Assembly (NCBI GenBank): GCA_958448165.1
Contig: CAUDCW010000003.1
Location: forward strand, 180,892 to 244,891
DNA from: an uncultured Oscillospiraceae bacterium
GTDB taxonomy: Bacteria; Bacillota; Clostridia; Oscillospirales; Acutalibacteraceae
Length of the DNA: 64,000 nucleotides
Direction: 5' to 3'
Shown: positions 43,290 through 52,683 of the stretch, piece after piece
How the letters are laid out: each line of letters starts with the position of its first letter
Position numbering within the stretch: the first letter of the stretch is position 1
Position numbers and translations under genes: made by a program
The notes under the pieces: generated by a model
Told to the model about the DNA's origin: nothing
Databases searched by the model: none
What the model saw: the letters and a program-made list of their open reading frames with translations, nothing else

Positions 43290-44132
43290 ATTCTCCAGTT
43301 TAACTAGAACAAGCTCGGGACTGTTGTTGATTCTGAACGGGAAGCTGCTGTTCCCTATTCCTCGGCTTACTATCGTTATTTTACCGTCTGTTTCATAAAG
43401 TCCGCAGGTATATTTCGGGAACAAGCCCTGACTCGGAGAAAAAACTCCGCCTATATACGGCAGTCTGAACTGACCGCCGTGAGCGTGACCGCACAGCGCC
43501 AAATCAACTCCCAAATCAGCGTAAAGCTCTGCCAGTTCGGGTCTGTGCGAAAGCAAAACAGTGTAGCTTTCGCCTGTCTGCAAAAGCGACTTAAGCTTTT
43601 CGGACAGTATATCTATTCTACATTCAGGTGCAGGCTCATATTCCTTATAAAAGTAAGGGTCTTTCACGCCGACAATATCTATTTTATCGTTACCCCTGAC
43701 AACAGAAACAAGGCAGTCATCAAGCGTCTTTGCACCGAGCCTTTCGGCACTTGAGCAAAACTTCGGATACTCATCAATTCTCGCCTCGTGATTTCCCGTT
43801 ATGTAATACACAGGCGCAACAAGAATCAGGCGGCGCAAAAATTCAAGTGAAATATCGGTATCTGTCCTGTAATAATCGATAAAGTCGCCTGTGAGAACAA
43901 TAATGTCAGGCTCGCTTTCAAGCAAAGCTGATATAATCTGCTCCTGAACCGCCTTTGAGCGTGTGTTGTGAAAATCGGAGATCTGAGCTATCAGAAATCC
44001 GTCAAACGATTTCGGGATATTCTTATCCGAAACAGAGTATCTCGTTATATCAAGTTTTATATTTGAACGGTAAATCAAAAAAACAAGCACCGCTAAAATC
44101 AACAATATAATTACAGCTATAATCAATTCCAT
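43263..44132 (-). CDS. Membrane-anchored metallophosphoesterase
   Basis: 289 residues. One N-terminal membrane helix (MELIIAVIILLILAVLVFLI) is followed by a calcineurin-like domain: QISDFHN (DxH variant), LTGDFIDYY (GDxxD), YITGNHE (GNHE), LLSHRPE and LCGHAHGGQFRLP (GHxH). YkoQ/YaeI-like proteins of this type face the cytoplasm or wall; the substrate is unknown. The ATG at 44132 directly follows the pflA stop, so expression probably depends on pflA translation. Confidence 0.9.
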   Translation of the reverse strand: MELIIAVIILLILAVLVFLIYRSNIKLDITRYSVSDKNIPKSFDGFLIAQISDFHNTRSKAVQEQIISALLESEPDIIVLTGDFIDYYRTDTDISLEFLRRLILVAPVYYITGNHEARIDEYPKFCSSAERLGAKTLDDCLVSVVRGNDKIDIVGVKDPYFYKEYEPAPECRIDILSEKLKSLLQTGESYTVLLSHRPELAELYADLGVDLALCGHAHGGQFRLPYIGGVFSPSQGLFPKYTCGLYETDGKITIVSRGIGNSSFPFRINNSPELVLVKLENKNADSPEH

Positions 44133-44133
44133 A

Positions 44134-44886
44134 TTATTCAGTAATAAAGCCTGTATAATCTGTGATGTGTAAAAGCCTTTGGGCGTTTGCGATGCTCTCT
44201 TTACTTGGAGAACGAAGTCCTGCAAGAGGGTATTTTATGCCGAGATCCTCATATTTGAACTCGCCCAAATTATGGTACGGCAGTATCTCTACACGCTGAA
44301 CATTTTTAAGCGTTTTTATGAATTTATGCAGCTTATTGAGCGAAAAATCATCGTCATTAATACCCGGTACAAGAACGTGCCTTATCCATACCGGCACATT
44401 CTTTTCGGAAAGATACTGCGCCAGATCGAGTATATTTTCGTTACCAAAGCCTGTCAGAGCCTTGTGGTCCTTGCTGTCAATATGCTTTAAGTCGAGCATT
44501 ATCAGATCTGTGTATTTCAAAAGCTCGTTGAATTTTGAGAAGAACGGCTCTTCCCTTGTAAACGGCTTGCCTGCCGTGTCAATTACAGTGCTTATTCCCT
44601 GCTCCCTGCATTTTTTGCAAAGCTCAATCAAAAAATCGGGCTGCAACAGCGGTTCGCCGCCGCTGATTGTTATGCCGCCCTTTTTGCCCCAGTAGGTACG
44701 GTAGCGAAGCGCAGTTTTGATAACCTCGTCGGCTGTTACCTCTCTGCCGCCGTTTTTGTCCCAAGTGTCGGGATTGTGGCAATATTTGCAGCGCATATTG
44801 CAGCCCTGCATAAAAACAATAAAGCGCACTCCCGGCCCGTCAACCGAGCCGAAGCTTTCGGTTGAATGAATATAACCTTTTACCAT
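44134..44886 (-). CDS. pflA: Pyruvate formate-lyase-activating enzyme
   Basis: 250-residue radical-SAM activase that installs the glycyl radical on PflB. The 4Fe-4S motif is C29-x3-C33-x2-C36 (CNMRCKYC), preceded by GSVDGPGVRFIVFMQG. GGITISGGEPLLQ and VWIRHVLVPGIND are typical. ATG at 44886 follows GAGGAGG. It lies downstream of pflB behind a terminator that likely lowers its expression relative to pflB. Confidence 0.96.
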   Translation of the reverse strand: MVKGYIHSTESFGSVDGPGVRFIVFMQGCNMRCKYCHNPDTWDKNGGREVTADEVIKTALRYRTYWGKKGGITISGGEPLLQPDFLIELCKKCREQGISTVIDTAGKPFTREEPFFSKFNELLKYTDLIMLDLKHIDSKDHKALTGFGNENILDLAQYLSEKNVPVWIRHVLVPGINDDDFSLNKLHKFIKTLKNVQRVEILPYHNLGEFKYEDLGIKYPLAGLRSPSKESIANAQRLLHITDYTGFITE

Positions 44887-44902
44887 TTCAAGCCTCCTCA
44901 AG

Positions 44903-44936
44903 AAAAAGACCTCCCCGGATATTCTGCGGAGAGGTC
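44903..44936 (-). terminator. Intercistronic terminator between pflB and pflA
   Basis: On the minus strand GACCTCTCCG pairs with CGGGGAGGTC (one G-U) around a 9-base loop, followed by TTTTTC. Placed 20 bases after the pflB stop, it would allow partial read-through into pflA. Confidence 0.8.
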
Positions 44937-44955
44937 GTATTATTTATTCGGGTAA

Positions 44956-47208
44956 TCAGATTACGCCGTGGCAGGTTCTTGCGATAACATCAAGCTGCTG
45001 TTCACGGGTAAGGTCGATGAACTTAACGGCATAGCCTGAAACTCTGATTGTGAAGTTTGCGTACTCTTCCTTCTCCGGATGCTCCATGCAGTCGATAAGC
45101 TTTTCTGTGCCGAACACGTTTACATTGAGGTGATGAGCGCCCTGATCGAAGTAACCGTCCATAATCTGAACAAGGTTCTGAACACGCTCGCCGTCAGTGT
45201 GGCCAAGTGCGTCCGGGTTGATTGTCTGTGTATTTGAAATACCGTCAAGAGCATACTCGTACGGAAGCTTTGCAACAGAGTTGAGCGATGCAAGCAGACC
45301 GTTCTTCTCTGCGCCGTAGCTCGGGTTTGCACCCGGTGAAAGCGGCTCGCCTGCTTTTCTTCCGTCAGGAAGTGAGCCTGTAGCCTTGCCGTAAACAACA
45401 TTTGAGGTGATTGTGAGGATAGAGGTTGTAGCCTCTGAACGGCGGTAGGTGTGGTGCTTCTTGATCTTTGAAAGGAAGGTCTTGAGCAGCCATACTGCAA
45501 TGTCGTCTGCTCTGTCGTCGTCGTTGCCGTAGCGCGGGAAATCTCCCTCTACATCATAGTCAACAGCGATGCCGTTTTCGTCACGGACAACCTTAACCTT
45601 AGCATACTTGATAGCAGAGATAGAGTCAACGACATGTGAGAAGCCTGCGATACCTGTTGCAAAGGTTCTTCTTACATTTGTGTCTATAAGAGCCATCTCG
45701 GCAGCCTCGTAATAATACTTATCGTGCATATAGTGGATAAGGTTCAGTGCGTTTACATAGATGTCTGCAAGCCAGTCCATCATAGCGTCATACTTGTCGA
45801 TAACCTCGTCATAGTCGAGATAATCTGATGTGATAGGTGCGTACTTAGGCGCAACCTGAACCTTTGTTACCTCGTCAACACCGCCGTTGATAGCATAAAG
45901 CAGGCACTTTGCAAGGTTTGCACGAGCACCGAAGAACTGCATCTCTTTACCAGTCTGAGTAGCGGATACACAACAGCAGATTGAGTAGTCGTCGCCCCAT
46001 ACAAGGCGCATAACGTCGTCGTTTTCATACTGAACAGAGCTTGTCTTGATTGAAATCAATGAAGCGTAATTCTTGAAGTTCTTCGGAAGTCTTGAGGAAT
46101 AAAGAACGGTGAGGTTCGGCTCCGGTGCAGGACCCATATTCTCAAGTGTGTGGAGGAAACGGAAGTCGTTCTTTGTAACCATTGAACGGCCGTCAATACC
46201 AAGACCTGCAACCTCAAGAGTAGCCCATACCGGGTCGCCAGAGAACAGCTCGTTATAGGACGGAATTCTTGCGAACTTAACCATTCTGAACTTCATAACC
46301 ATATGGTCGATGATTTCCTGTGCTTCCTTTTCTGTGAGTGTACCTTCTTCGAGGTCACGCTGGATGTAGATATCGAGGAAGGTTGATATTCTGCCGACAC
46401 TCATTGCAGCGCCGTTCTGAGTTTTGATAGCTGCAAGATAGCCGAAATAGAGCCACTGGGCAGCCTCGCGGGCATTGTTAGCCGGCTGAGAAATATCGTA
46501 GCCGTAGATTTCAGCCATCTTCTTCATCTCGGCAAGAGCGTTGTACTGCTCTGTGATTTCCTCTCTGAGTCTGATGATTTCACCCTTCATTGAGCCTGAA
46601 CCGCAGGCGTTGAAGTCTTCCTTCTTCTTCTGCATAAGATAGTCGATACCGTAAAGAGCAACACGGCGATAGTCGCCCACGATTCTGCCTCTGCCGTAGG
46701 TATCCGGAAGACCTGTGATAATCTTGTTGTGACGAGCCTTTTTGATTTCGGGTGTGTAAGCGTCAAATACACCCTGGTTGTGTGTCTTGTGATACTGTGT
46801 GAAAATCTTGTGAAGCTCCGGGTTCGGTGTGTAGCCGTGAGTCCTGAGAGCGTCCTCAGCCATCTTGATACCGCCGAAAGGCATAAATGCACGCTTGAGC
46901 GGCTTATCTGTCTGCAAGCCTACAACCTTTTCAAGGTCCTTGTACTCCTCACTGATGTATCCGGGACCGTGTGATGTAAGAGTAGAAACGATGTCGGTGT
47001 CCATATCAAGAACGCCGCCCTTTGCTCTCTCTTCTTTCTGGAGCTTCTGAAGCTCACCCCAGAGAATATTTGTAGCCTCTGTCGGGCCCTCTAAGAAAGA
47101 TTCGTCACCGTCATAAACTGTGTAGTTGTTCTGGATAAAATCTCTCGTATCAATTTCTTCCTGCCAGCGTCTGCCTTTAAAGCCTCTCCACTGTACCTTC
47201 TGTTCCAT
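44956..47208 (-). CDS. pflB: Formate C-acetyltransferase (pyruvate formate-lyase)
   Basis: 750-residue glycyl-radical enzyme converting pyruvate and CoA to acetyl-CoA and formate in anaerobic metabolism. The catalytic Cys pair is C412-C413 (in SICCCVSATQTGKEMQFFGARA) and the glycyl-radical site is G725 (RVSGYAVKF). The frame is open upstream, but ATG at 47208 follows GGAGGAGG and gives family-typical MEQKVQWRGFKG. A ~240-base leader with a stable hairpin precedes it. Confidence 0.97.
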   Translation of the reverse strand: MEQKVQWRGFKGRRWQEEIDTRDFIQNNYTVYDGDESFLEGPTEATNILWGELQKLQKEERAKGGVLDMDTDIVSTLTSHGPGYISEEYKDLEKVVGLQTDKPLKRAFMPFGGIKMAEDALRTHGYTPNPELHKIFTQYHKTHNQGVFDAYTPEIKKARHNKIITGLPDTYGRGRIVGDYRRVALYGIDYLMQKKKEDFNACGSGSMKGEIIRLREEITEQYNALAEMKKMAEIYGYDISQPANNAREAAQWLYFGYLAAIKTQNGAAMSVGRISTFLDIYIQRDLEEGTLTEKEAQEIIDHMVMKFRMVKFARIPSYNELFSGDPVWATLEVAGLGIDGRSMVTKNDFRFLHTLENMGPAPEPNLTVLYSSRLPKNFKNYASLISIKTSSVQYENDDVMRLVWGDDYSICCCVSATQTGKEMQFFGARANLAKCLLYAINGGVDEVTKVQVAPKYAPITSDYLDYDEVIDKYDAMMDWLADIYVNALNLIHYMHDKYYYEAAEMALIDTNVRRTFATGIAGFSHVVDSISAIKYAKVKVVRDENGIAVDYDVEGDFPRYGNDDDRADDIAVWLLKTFLSKIKKHHTYRRSEATTSILTITSNVVYGKATGSLPDGRKAGEPLSPGANPSYGAEKNGLLASLNSVAKLPYEYALDGISNTQTINPDALGHTDGERVQNLVQIMDGYFDQGAHHLNVNVFGTEKLIDCMEHPEKEEYANFTIRVSGYAVKFIDLTREQQLDVIARTCHGVI

Positions 47209-47381
47209 TAAACAGTCCTCCTCCAATAAATAATGATGATAGAATAAAAAATATATAATCTTCTTTGAGATTATGTCGGAATGTAAAAAACAAGTAAAAA
47301 ACGTACCGTTAAAACCAAAGTCGAAATTATGTCTTAAAAAAATAATCATTCACAAATTTTTTGTTTATTTTTAACAACTAC

Positions 47382-47424
47382 ATCTTGTAGCGAATTTTTA
47401 ATTTTCCAAATTCAGCCACAAGAT
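47382..47424 (-). promoter_or_regulatory. Stable hairpin in the pflB leader
   Basis: In the predicted mRNA ATCTTGTGGCTGAATTT pairs with AAATTCGCTACAAGAT: 16 base pairs with one bulged base and one G-U, around a 10-base loop. No U-tract follows, so it is not an ordinary terminator. A 17-base imperfect palindrome TTGTTTATTTTTAACAA lies just beyond at 47361-47377 and weakly resembles a Rex box. Confidence 0.6.
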
Positions 47425-47451
47425 ATGCCATTTCTCGCTTGCTGCATAAAC

Positions 47452-47480
47452 AGTATATAACAAACGTCGAAAAAAATCAA
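47452..47480 (-). promoter_or_regulatory. Probable pflB promoter
   Basis: On the minus strand TTGATT (47475-47480) and TATACT (47452-47457) are separated by 17 bases, giving a leader of about 240 bases. The rest of the 739-bp gap 47209-47947 holds repeat copy C, short AACTCAAA-type repeats and small inverted repeats; I see no gene. Confidence 0.55.
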
Positions 47481-47641
47481 CATATATTTCAACAAAACCA
47501 AAAAATTACTGCGGCGAAACATTCACCGCAGTAATCCGTAATTTATGAGTTAATGCACAATTAAGAATGCATAATGCATAATTTTGGTTGTCGCCGCTGT
47601 GCGGCTCTTTTAATTAAAAAATGCTCGTTACAAGGCAAAGC

Positions 47642-47763
47642 GTTCGTAGGGAACGGTCTTGACCGTTCCGGGATAGGCGTATTAACTGCCGTGTTAAACA
47701 ATACTATAAATAGTATAACATTCATCAGCCCGAACCGGAACAGGCAAGCCTGTTCCCTACGAC
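47642..47763 (+). repeat. Hairpin repeat family 2, copy C (core)
   Basis: 122-bp core from GTTCGTAGGGAACGG to CCTGTTCCCTACGA with the same three hairpins as copy B: GGAACGGTCTTGACCGTTCC, ATACTATAAATAGTAT and GGAACAGGCAAGCCTGTTCC. The middle is nearly identical to copy B. The outer arms seen in A and B are not evident. Apparent open frames here (such as 47561-47785) are repeat-derived. Confidence 0.85.
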
Positions 47764-47789
47764 CTTGTTTCACTTTTCTGTCCACTCAA

Positions 47790-47940
47790 CTCTAAACTCA
47801 AAACTCAAAACTGCTTACTAATGGGGATAACCATATAAAAAATTAATGCGGCGATAATCCGCCGCATTAATCCATAATTTAGTTCAGAGTTGCAGAATTT
47901 AGGTTTATAGTAAGAACTCAATGCTCAAAACTGAAAACTC
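47790..47940. repeat. Short AACTCAAA-type direct repeats
   Basis: Tandem ACTCTAAACTCAAAACTCAA at about 47788-47808 and a looser set around 47912-47940 (ACTCAATGCTCAAAACTGAA), directly downstream of ftsH. The complement of the same motif (GAGTTTT) forms an array at 63805-63840. Confidence 0.6.
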
Positions 47941-47947
47941 ACAAAAA

Positions 47948-49888
47948 TCACTCTGCTTCAGGCGCATCTGCGTCAACAAATGTGCCTTCCATAACCTTTT
48001 CAAAGGTTTCGCCGTCCATCTTTTCATGCTTGATAAGGTACTTTGCAACCTCGTGCAGCTTATCCATATATTTTTTGAGAATTTCTTCTGCCTTATTATA
48101 GCCCTCTTTAACAAGGCTCAGTACCTCTGCGTCGATAATTGCGGCTGTAGATTCGGAGAAATCTCTGCCGTGACCCATATCTCTGCCGAGGAACACCTCG
48201 CTGCTGCCTGAGGTGTAGTTGATAGGTCCGAGCTTTTCGCTCATACCGTATCTTGTGACCATATCTCGTGCTGTTTTTGTCGCCTTTTCGATATCGTTTG
48301 ACGCACCTGTTGAAATATCGTCAAGCACAAGTGCCTCTGCTACACGTCCGCCAAGGCAAACAACGATGTCCTCTTCCATCTCCTGCTTGGAGCGGTAGGA
48401 TTTATCCTCGCTCGGCAACGGCATTGTATAGCCGCCTGCCATACCGCGCGGTATAATTGAAATCTGGTGAACGGGGTCCTGAGTTTCGCAGGCGAAGAAT
48501 GTGATGGCGTGACCTGCTTCGTGATAAGCGGTGAGGAGCTTTTCCTTTTCGCTCATAACCTTTGACTTCTTCTCTGCGCCCACAACAACCTTAATTGTCG
48601 CCTCTTCTATCTCCTCCATTGTAATGGCTTTTCTGCCCTTGCGTGCGGCAAGAAGCGCCGCTTCGTTGAGGAGGTTTTCAAGGTCTGCGCCCGTGAAGCC
48701 TGCTGTTGATTTTGCGATAACGGAAAGCTCAACATCGGGTGCAAGAGGTTTCTTTCTTGAATGAACCTTCAGAATTGCCTCTCTGCCCTTGACGTCCGGA
48801 TAACCGACAACAACCTGTCTGTCAAATCTGCCCGGTCGCATAAGCGCAGGGTCGAGAATGTCGGGTCTGTTTGTTGCGGCAAGGATAATTATACCCTCGT
48901 TTACGCCGAAGCCGTCCATCTCAACAAGGAGCTGGTTCAAGGTCTGCTCTCTCTCGTCGTGACCGCCGCCAAGGCCTGTGCCTCTCTGTCTGCCGACAGC
49001 GTCTATTTCGTCGATAAATATAATACAAGGCGAATTTTTCTTTGCCTGGTCGAACAAATCTCTTACTCTTGACGCACCGACGCCGACAAACATTTCGACA
49101 AAGTCGGAGCCCGACATCGAGAAGAACGGAACGCCTGCTTCGCCTGCAACGGCTCTTGCAAGAAGTGTTTTACCTGTTCCCGGAGGGCCGACAAGCAAAA
49201 CGCCCTTAGGAATCTTTGCGCCAAGCTCGTTGAACTTCTTCGGCTCCTTGAGGAACTCGACAATTTCCTCAAGCTCTTCCTTTTCTTCATCTGCACCCGC
49301 AACGTCGTCAAAGGTTGCACGATGCTTTTCTTCGTTCATATTTTTTATCTTCGTCTTGCCGAAGCTGCCCTGCCTTGTCGGGTCGCCGCCAATTCCGCCG
49401 GACATCTTCTTCATAATATAGATATAGAAAACAACAAGCAAAACAAGCATCAAAAGGCTTGGAACCATACTGATAATCCACGAATTGTCGCTTGACTTGC
49501 TGTAGTCGTAAACAATCGGATTATCCTTATTGCCGTTGTTGTACGCCTGAACATACTCCTTGATATCCTCATAAATAAGGCTTGCGCTCGGTGCGGTATA
49601 TTCTATTGTTATTCCCTTATCCTCTGAGGTCTGCTTCGGCGGCTTGGGAGCCTTGTCGGGTTCGTCCGGTGTGATTGTTTCGCCGGGCTTAAGGGTAATC
49701 TCCATCTTGCCGCTGCCGAGGTCAAGCTTATATTCCTCAACCTTATTTTCGGCAAAAAGAGTTACAATGTCGGAATATTTATAGGAATAGCTTGGCTTTA
49801 ACTGAAAAATAAACACGGCAGCCAAAATTACGGCTATGCATATTCCGATACCGAGAATTATGTTTCTGGTATTTTTCTTATTGTCCAT
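47948..49888 (-). CDS. ftsH: ATP-dependent zinc metalloprotease FtsH
   Basis: 646-residue membrane AAA+ protease for quality control of membrane and regulatory proteins. Two membrane helices flank an extracytoplasmic domain (residues ~10-30 and ~145-165). Walker A GPPGTGKT is at about 233-241, Walker B IIFIDEIDAVG, the SRH ATNRPDILDPALMRPGRFDRQ, and the zinc motif HEAGH at 456-460. Last gene of rnjA-gdpP-rplI-dnaB-tilS-ftsH; hpt, often found between tilS and ftsH, is missing. Confidence 0.97.
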   Translation of the reverse strand: MDNKKNTRNIILGIGICIAVILAAVFIFQLKPSYSYKYSDIVTLFAENKVEEYKLDLGSGKMEITLKPGETITPDEPDKAPKPPKQTSEDKGITIEYTAPSASLIYEDIKEYVQAYNNGNKDNPIVYDYSKSSDNSWIISMVPSLLMLVLLVVFYIYIMKKMSGGIGGDPTRQGSFGKTKIKNMNEEKHRATFDDVAGADEEKEELEEIVEFLKEPKKFNELGAKIPKGVLLVGPPGTGKTLLARAVAGEAGVPFFSMSGSDFVEMFVGVGASRVRDLFDQAKKNSPCIIFIDEIDAVGRQRGTGLGGGHDEREQTLNQLLVEMDGFGVNEGIIILAATNRPDILDPALMRPGRFDRQVVVGYPDVKGREAILKVHSRKKPLAPDVELSVIAKSTAGFTGADLENLLNEAALLAARKGRKAITMEEIEEATIKVVVGAEKKSKVMSEKEKLLTAYHEAGHAITFFACETQDPVHQISIIPRGMAGGYTMPLPSEDKSYRSKQEMEEDIVVCLGGRVAEALVLDDISTGASNDIEKATKTARDMVTRYGMSEKLGPINYTSGSSEVFLGRDMGHGRDFSESTAAIIDAEVLSLVKEGYNKAEEILKKYMDKLHEVAKYLIKHEKMDGETFEKVMEGTFVDADAPEAE

Positions 49889-49931
49889 TTTTACACCTCT
49901 TTGTAATCATAAATATATTGTTTCAATATCC

Positions 49932-51314
49932 TTATTGATTATCTTTCGCTTTGGAAATTTCATTTACGGATATAAGCAAAACCCTTTCCGTCCTGCCGGT
50001 AACCTGCGCCCTGTGCGACACGCCGAAGCCCTCAAGCCAGAAAACCTCGTTTTGCTGTGCCATTAGCAGAAGCTTATCTCTTTTTTCGGAAAGCACCTTT
50101 TCGTCAATAAGAAATTTTTTGAGCTTTTTTGTCCAGCCGCGATTTTTCGGGGTGAACATATCGCCTGTTTTGCGGGTTCTTATTACCGTAACAGCGTTTA
50201 TTATATCATAATCAACTGCGTTTTTAAATAACAAATTGTTAAATTTTGCAATACTGTCAAACTCTTTTTTTGTAAGCAGCCTGAATTCAACCGTTTTATC
50301 AAGCACTTCTGCCTTTTCAGTGCCGAGGACGGGAATCGGACTTACGTCTGACGTTTGCGGATTTTCCGCAATTTTATACAGCCGCAAGACACCGCTGTTC
50401 GCATCAACACAAATCCCGTTTTTTATTCTCACCCTTGACCCTGCGTTTATTGCATTGCAGATTGACATAACGGTGTCATAGTCGGGCTTGATATTACACT
50501 CCCTTTCAAGCAGAATAATGACTGTTCGTGAGAGGATAGAAATATCAAGGCTCTGAAGCTTTTTCAAATCATAGCCGCCGCCCTTACTTGCTCTTTGAAG
50601 CTCTTTTTCCGCAAGGCTCGAAAGAAAGCTTTCGTCATTTCTGAGCATTTCTCCGTTTCGTGTTATGCTTTGCTCAAACGACGGATTAATCTGCCTTAGT
50701 ACGGGAATGACGTTGTGGCGGATTTTGTTGCGTGTGTAATCGTCGGTAAGATTTGTGCTGTCGGTTACATATTGCAGGCTGCTTTTGCGGCAGTATTCCT
50801 CAATTTCCTGTCTTGTGCAGCGAATAAGCGGTCTGACAATGTAATCTCTTTTCGGCGGTATGCCGCACAGACCTTTAAGCGCAGTTCCACGTGAAAGATT
50901 GTAGATAACGGTTTCGGCGTTGTCGTCTGCATTGTGAGCCGTTGCGACAGCGGCGTTATGCTTTTGCGCAAGCGTTTTGAAAAAATCATATCTCACCCGT
51001 CTTGCGGTTTCTTCCGTTCCGAGTCTGTATTCCTTTGACAGCTTCGGTATATCAATATCAAGGAGTTCAAACGGTATATCGTGACTGTCGCAGAAGCTTT
51101 TTACAAAAAGCTCGTCACGCTTTGCCTCAGTCCCCCTGATGTTGTGGTTCACATGAGCCGCCGTCAGCGTGTTTATTTTAAGCTCGGATTTGTTTTCACA
51201 AAGAAAATGAAGCAGACACATTGAATCTGCTCCACCTGAAACGGCGACAACGATATTTCTGCCGCCGCCAAGCATATTATATTTTTTTATGGTTTCAATA
51301 ATTTTATTCCTCAC
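49932..51314 (-). CDS. tilS: tRNA(Ile)-lysidine synthase
   Basis: 460-residue enzyme that makes lysidine at C34 of tRNA-Ile(CAU), essential for reading AUA codons. The N-terminal PP-loop is SGGADSMCLLHF; HNADDNAETV and SRGTALKGLCGIPP follow. A C-terminal TilS domain contains TRKTGDMFTPKNRGWTKKLK. GTG start at 51314 with GGAGG six bases upstream. It overlaps the dnaB 3' end by 11 bases. Confidence 0.95.
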   Translation of the reverse strand: MRNKIIETIKKYNMLGGGRNIVVAVSGGADSMCLLHFLCENKSELKINTLTAAHVNHNIRGTEAKRDELFVKSFCDSHDIPFELLDIDIPKLSKEYRLGTEETARRVRYDFFKTLAQKHNAAVATAHNADDNAETVIYNLSRGTALKGLCGIPPKRDYIVRPLIRCTRQEIEEYCRKSSLQYVTDSTNLTDDYTRNKIRHNVIPVLRQINPSFEQSITRNGEMLRNDESFLSSLAEKELQRASKGGGYDLKKLQSLDISILSRTVIILLERECNIKPDYDTVMSICNAINAGSRVRIKNGICVDANSGVLRLYKIAENPQTSDVSPIPVLGTEKAEVLDKTVEFRLLTKKEFDSIAKFNNLLFKNAVDYDIINAVTVIRTRKTGDMFTPKNRGWTKKLKKFLIDEKVLSEKRDKLLLMAQQNEVFWLEGFGVSHRAQVTGRTERVLLISVNEISKAKDNQ

Positions 51315-52668
51315 GATTAACCTCCGGAGAAGTAAAACGCATAAATTCGCCCTGCCAATGAAGCTTTATGCTGCCCGTTTCGCCGTGTCTGTTTTTTGCA
51401 ACAAGGCACTCGCCGCTGTTCTGGTCGCTCTTGGCGTCATCGTCGTCGCCGGCTTTATCGTAATAGCCCTCACGGTAGAGGAAAAGCACGATATCGGCGT
51501 CCTGCTCGATTGAACCCGAATCACGCAAATCGGAAAGCTGGGGTCTGTGGTCGGCTCTTTTTTCGCTTTCACGGGAAAGCTGCGAAAGCGTTATGACAGG
51601 CACGTTGATTTCCTTAGCCATAATTTTGAGGTTTCTTGTAATCTCGGAAATCTCCTGCACGCGGTTATCGGTTCGCCTTGCGCCGCTCATAAGCTGAAGA
51701 TAGTCGATAATAACAAGGTCAACGTCCTTAAGACGTCTGAGCTTTGCCTTCATAGCCGGAACGGTAAGACCCGGAGTGTCGTCAAGATACATTTCGGTTG
51801 AGCCAAGCACATCGGACGCAGGAATCAATCTTTCCCACTCATCATCGGAAAGCTTGCCGGTTCTGAGCGTAGTACCGCTTATCAGCGCTTCTGATGACAA
51901 AAGACGTGAGGCAAGCTGTTCCCTTGACATTTCAAGCGAGAAAAACACAACCCTTTTTTTGCATTTTACCGCCGCGTGCTTCGCGATATTGAGTGCAAAG
52001 CTTGTTTTACCCATACCGGGTCGGGCGGCAAGAAGGATAAGGTCGCTTCTGTTGAGTCCCGTTATTGTTCTGTCAAGGTCGCCGATACCTGTTGAAATCG
52101 GCTTAGCCAAGTCGCTCTCGGGTGAATTGAGCATATCAAGGCGGTCCATTGTTTCAAGAATAACGGCGCTGAGCCTTTTAAGACCCTTTATTTCGTTTCT
52201 GTTTCGTATATCGTAAATTTTCTGCTCGGCGCTGTCAAGCAGCTTATCGGACGAAAGCTCGCCTGACGATGATTCCTCCTGAATCTCTCGAGCGGCATAT
52301 ATAAGAGAACGAATCTCGTATTTCTCTTTTATAATTTCAGCGTATGCACTGACATTTGAAACAGACGGAACTATTTCGGCAAGCTGCACAAGATATGACT
52401 TTGCCGAAGCCTCGTCAAAGCCGCTGTCGGCTTTAATGGCATTAAGCACCGTGACAAAATCGGAACGCTTGCCCGAGGCAAAATTATCAAGCATTATGCT
52501 GTAGATTAATCTGTGGTTTTCAATATAAAAATAATCAGGCTGCGGCAATATCTCCGCAACGGTATCCATACAGCTGTTGTCAATCAATACCGCACCGAGA
52601 ACAGACTGCTCTGCCTCTGTGCTGTAGGGCAGCGAAAAGCTGTCAATTCCGCCTGTAAATTCCGCCAT
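51304..52668 (-). CDS. dnaB: Replicative DNA helicase DnaB
   Basis: 454-residue hexameric helicase of the replication fork (DnaC in Bacillus naming). The N-terminal primase-interaction domain (YSTEAEQSVLGAVLIDN) is followed by the RecA-like motor with AARPGMGKTSFALNIA, VVFFSLEMSREQLASRLL, LVIIDYLQLMSG and SQLSRESEKRADHRPQLSDLRDSGSIEQDAD. It follows rplI by 15 bases, the rplI-dnaB order conserved in Firmicutes. Confidence 0.97.
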   Translation of the reverse strand: MAEFTGGIDSFSLPYSTEAEQSVLGAVLIDNSCMDTVAEILPQPDYFYIENHRLIYSIMLDNFASGKRSDFVTVLNAIKADSGFDEASAKSYLVQLAEIVPSVSNVSAYAEIIKEKYEIRSLIYAAREIQEESSSGELSSDKLLDSAEQKIYDIRNRNEIKGLKRLSAVILETMDRLDMLNSPESDLAKPISTGIGDLDRTITGLNRSDLILLAARPGMGKTSFALNIAKHAAVKCKKRVVFFSLEMSREQLASRLLSSEALISGTTLRTGKLSDDEWERLIPASDVLGSTEMYLDDTPGLTVPAMKAKLRRLKDVDLVIIDYLQLMSGARRTDNRVQEISEITRNLKIMAKEINVPVITLSQLSRESEKRADHRPQLSDLRDSGSIEQDADIVLFLYREGYYDKAGDDDDAKSDQNSGECLVAKNRHGETGSIKLHWQGEFMRFTSPEVNREE

Positions 52669-52683
52669 TGTAATACTCCTTAA

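Noticed and set aside
47361..47377. Rex operator upstream of pflB
   Set aside because: TTGTTTATTTTTAACAA is 17 rather than 18 bases and only the outer five bases are symmetric; kept as a weak note, not called as a site.
47561..47785. Open frames on both strands in the pflB-ftsH gap
   Set aside because: They lie in repeat copy C and short inverted repeats; composition and lack of ribosome binding sites argue against coding.
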